Positions 61,768 through 64,000 of a DNA stretch of 64,000 nt are shown in pieces. Positions within the stretch are counted from its first letter, which is position 1, and each line of letters opens with the position of its first letter. The stretch is from contig JAFTTI010000013.1 in the NCBI GenBank assembly GCA_017466865.1, forward strand, positions 1 through 64,000, written 5' to 3'. Source of the stretch: Oscillospiraceae bacterium (GTDB taxonomy: Bacteria; Bacillota; Clostridia; Oscillospirales; Ruminococcaceae). The translations under genes and the position numbers were made by a program. A model generated the notes under the pieces. It was given only the letters and a program-made list of their open reading frames with translations, had not been told where the DNA came from and did not search any database.

Positions 61768-62865
61768 TCAGAAATCAGGAAAACTCTTTATTATCTGAGT
61801 TCTTATGATTTCATAGACATTTTCTGTACTTCCGATATTTACAAATTTGATTTTTCGGCTTCCGCCGCTTACTTCAATATTATTTCCACTTATTCTCACT
61901 CTTGATTTCTGTGAGATTTCGTGGATGACAGTTTTTTCACTGTGATAACTCACTACTTTTTTATCGGTAACTATATATAGTGTTTTCGTAAGCTTTTTAT
62001 GACGCACTATATCTATGATAGGATCAAGTGCGATGATAAGCATTGTAATTCCTACGGGAATAATAAAAACAAGTGAAAGATAAACCGAAATAGAACCTGT
62101 GTTCATATATGCAGCTACAAGATGCTTGATAAATACAAGTATTGCAAAAGAAGTTATAAGAAATAACAGAACTCCTGCGATAATTCTGTAAACAGAAAGT
62201 TTGCCCGTATTAGCCATTCCACACCAGAGAACATCGTCGCCTAAAAACTTCTTCGCTTCGCCTATAAGTTCATCATAATCATTGTCGGTTTCAAACTCGT
62301 TTATAACGATTTCATTATCATCATCTTTATCGGAAATAAATTCGAGTTTCGCTTTTTTGATGATTTCTGCAGCTTTTTCAGGTTCGCATATACCTTCTAT
62401 ATTAAGACATTCGGTATAGTTTGAGGTTACCATAGCGTCTTTCTGAAAAACAAGTCTTAAAGAACCTGAATTATCTTTTTTTACTTTGGTATAAATCTTA
62501 TTGAATTTATCATAAGAAACATCTGCTATATTACCATTACGAAGATCATAACAGATAACACGCTTATCGGTCGCGGCATATATTTTCGACTTTCCTACCG
62601 CTATATCATATACAGATCTCGCAACAACATAAAGTCCGAATATGACAGCAAACGCAGACAAGCCTATCATTGTTCTTCCAACGCCTGAAATATGTGAAGC
62701 GACGCCGATTATCGTAAAAAATATTGCAAGAAACGAACCAAAAAGAAGGTTCACACTCTTATCAGCAAGTATACCTGTTTTTACAAAGGGAGTTCCCCGC
62801 CAGAGAATCTTCTCATCATCGGGAACAATATCCTCCCACGAAAAAATACTTTCGTTATCGTTCAT
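61768..62865 (-). CDS. membrane protein with tandem PH-like domains
   Basis: 365 residues built of two similar halves. Each half begins with a DE-LW-G segment (DEKILWRGTP at about 18, DDVLWCGMAN at about 208). Two membrane helices follow, then a small PH-like beta domain with the typical IYAATDKRVICYDL or LYIVTDKKVVSYHS strand pair. A linker rich in Asp (KDDDNEI) separates them. Bacterial PH proteins of this kind are membrane-associated and uncharacterised. GGAGG precedes the ATG; the gene lies 21 nt after the EAL gene and is probably transcribed with it. Confidence 0.68.
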   Translation of the reverse strand: MNDNESIFSWEDIVPDDEKILWRGTPFVKTGILADKSVNLLFGSFLAIFFTIIGVASHISGVGRTMIGLSAFAVIFGLYVVARSVYDIAVGKSKIYAATDKRVICYDLRNGNIADVSYDKFNKIYTKVKKDNSGSLRLVFQKDAMVTSNYTECLNIEGICEPEKAAEIIKKAKLEFISDKDDDNEIVINEFETDNDYDELIGEAKKFLGDDVLWCGMANTGKLSVYRIIAGVLLFLITSFAILVFIKHLVAAYMNTGSISVYLSLVFIIPVGITMLIIALDPIIDIVRHKKLTKTLYIVTDKKVVSYHSEKTVIHEISQKSRVRISGNNIEVSGGSRKIKFVNIGSTENVYEIIRTQIIKSFPDF

Positions 62866-62886
62866 TTTATCCTCCGCAAATAAGGT

Positions 62887-64000
62887 TTACTCTTCTTCGT
62901 CAGAAGTTTCAACCGATTCTTCAGACGCTTCTGTTGTTTCAACTGTTTCTTCAGCAGATACTATTTCCGCTTCAACAACTTCTATTATTTCTTCCGCTTC
63001 AGGTTCTGCTGTTTCGATAGCAGTTTCCGATGTTTCTTCTGATATGTCTTCTTCTGAAACAGATTCTTCCTGCTTTGTTTCTTCTGAAACAGAATTTGCC
63101 ATATCATAACCGTTATGGCGTTCAAATTCATCAACAGGCATAGGTCTTGCGAAATAATATCCCTGAATAAGATCACATCCGAGTGAGCAAAGGAAATCAA
63201 CCTGCTGTCTTGTTTCTATGCCTTCGGCAACAGTCTGCATTCTGAGATGCTTTGCCATAGCGATTGTATCTTCGATAATAAACGAGCTTCGGTTATCTTC
63301 ATCGTTTGCAATATTGAAGAAACCTGCGTCGAGTTTAATAACATCAAGAGGAATATCCTTAAGAGAGTTGAGTGATGAAAATCCCGAACCAAAATCGTCC
63401 ATAGAAACAACAAAGCCATATTGTCTGAGGCGTTTTACTGTTTCGATAAGGAGATTCTTATCATCAAAGAATGCACTTTCTGTAAGTTCGATTTCAACGC
63501 AACTGAAAGGAATTTCATATTTTTTTACTATATCTCTGATATGTTCTGCAAGGTCAGGTTTTTCAAAGTGTGCTCTTGAAATATTGACTGAAATCGGAAA
63601 AAGTTTTCTGCCTTCATCATACCATTTTTTCTGAAGAGCACAGATTTCATTGAGCATATAATCATCAAGCTTTGTGATAAATCCGTTCTTTTCAAATATA
63701 GGAATAAATTTCGCGGGAGACATAAGTCCCTTTTCTTCACTTAACCAACGAACAAGTGCTTCTGCGCCTGAAAGTTCTTCGGTCTGTGAATTATATTTAG
63801 GCTGAAGATAAACGATAAATTCTTTCTTTTCAAGAGCAGCTTCCATTGTATTTTCAATTTCACGCTCATTGACAAGTTTAAGATGAATTTCATTATTGAA
63901 ATAGCTTATTCCGTTCATCTGCGATGAATTCGCACCCGAATCCTTTGCTATTCCCGAAAGGTTATTTATACGGTCGATAGCCATTGTTCTGTCTTTTATT
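62887..64000 (-). CDS. EAL-domain protein, N-terminus cut by the window edge
   Basis: At least 370 residues visible; the reading frame stays open to the right edge, so the true start is outside. The first visible ~45 residues resemble the linker after a GGDEF domain, so a GGDEF-EAL protein is likely. The EAL domain has its catalytic set: GAEALVRW, SVNISRAHF, EIELTES, DDFGSGFSSL, IKLDAGFF and AEGIET. It should hydrolyse cyclic di-GMP. The C-terminal about 65 residues are an unusual acidic tail of repeated Glu, Ser and Thr (SVSEETKQEESVSEED and similar). Confidence 0.85.
   Translation of the reverse strand, partial: IKDRTMAIDRINNLSGIAKDSGANSSQMNGISYFNNEIHLKLVNEREIENTMEAALEKKEFIVYLQPKYNSQTEELSGAEALVRWLSEEKGLMSPAKFIPIFEKNGFITKLDDYMLNEICALQKKWYDEGRKLFPISVNISRAHFEKPDLAEHIRDIVKKYEIPFSCVEIELTESAFFDDKNLLIETVKRLRQYGFVVSMDDFGSGFSSLNSLKDIPLDVIKLDAGFFNIANDEDNRSSFIIEDTIAMAKHLRMQTVAEGIETRQQVDFLCSLGCDLIQGYYFARPMPVDEFERHNGYDMANSVSEETKQEESVSEEDISEETSETAIETAEPEAEEIIEVVEAEIVSAEETVETTEASEESVETSDEEE

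Noticed and set aside
62980-63140. Repetitive DNA encoding the acidic tail of the last EAL protein
   Set aside because: Low-complexity coding (Glu/Ser/Thr) without exact DNA repeat units; not a tandem repeat or CRISPR.

Overview
The window looks like chromosome from a low-GC, spore-forming, strictly anaerobic Clostridia member, most likely an Oscillospiraceae/Ruminococcus-like gut or rumen bacterium. Supporting signs are a spoIIA operon (spoIIAA-spoIIAB-sigF), a type III glutamine synthetase, a superoxide reductase, the MEP isoprenoid genes ispD/ispF, a GH44-type cellulase relative, an ATP synthase with a sodium-type rotor motif, AGGAGG-like ribosome binding sites, many TTG starts and repeated TTGACA-N17-TATAAT promoters. 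I see no insertion sequence, prophage or CRISPR array. Most genes, the tRNA cluster and the rRNA leader read on the minus strand.

Layout. 1-640: an rRNA-type promoter and leader running off the left edge, and a tRNA-Gly/Arg/His operon. 640-13361 (minus): ClpE-type unfoldase, CvpA, DUF5711, TruA, the ECF module EcfT/EcfA2/EcfA1, a LURP-one protein, an RNA methyltransferase, GlmM and RuvB-RuvA-RuvC. 13568-15917 (plus): IspD, IspF, an acetyltransferase and a YopX-like protein. 15974-24293 (minus): a membrane diguanylate cyclase, a membrane-anchored GH44 relative, GlnN with a terminator-like hairpin in its leader, and a GGDEF-EAL protein. 24569-29503 (plus): two dynamin-like GTPases flanking a degenerate M48-type pseudoprotease. 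29546-38197 (mostly minus): a NifX-like protein, MgtE with a structured leader that also encodes a 28-residue peptide, a heterodimeric ABC exporter, YbaK, acylphosphatase, tmRNA with SmpB, and a CAP lipoprotein. 38324-40659 (plus): RlmD, an XRE regulator and a small membrane protein. 41164-48297 (minus): the complete F-type ATP synthase operon. 48371-50466: two tRNA-Leu genes, superoxide reductase and small proteins. 50555-55720 (minus): CarB without an adjacent carA, a DtxR-family regulator and a degenerate EAL-HDOD protein. 55904-58684 (plus): HflX, an XRE membrane regulator and an SdpI-like protein. 58722-64000 (minus): CheV, the spoIIA operon, a KTSC protein, a tandem-PH membrane protein and an EAL protein cut by the right edge.

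Themes. Housekeeping (translation, recombination, envelope precursors, ATP synthesis) dominates. A second theme is cyclic di-GMP signalling: one GGDEF, one GGDEF-EAL, one EAL and one degenerate EAL-HDOD protein, with CheV. The least ordinary parts are the dynamin/pseudoprotease/dynamin operon, the mgtE leader, the glnN leader hairpin, the GH44 relative with an altered catalytic residue, and the two-carboxylate ATP synthase rotor.
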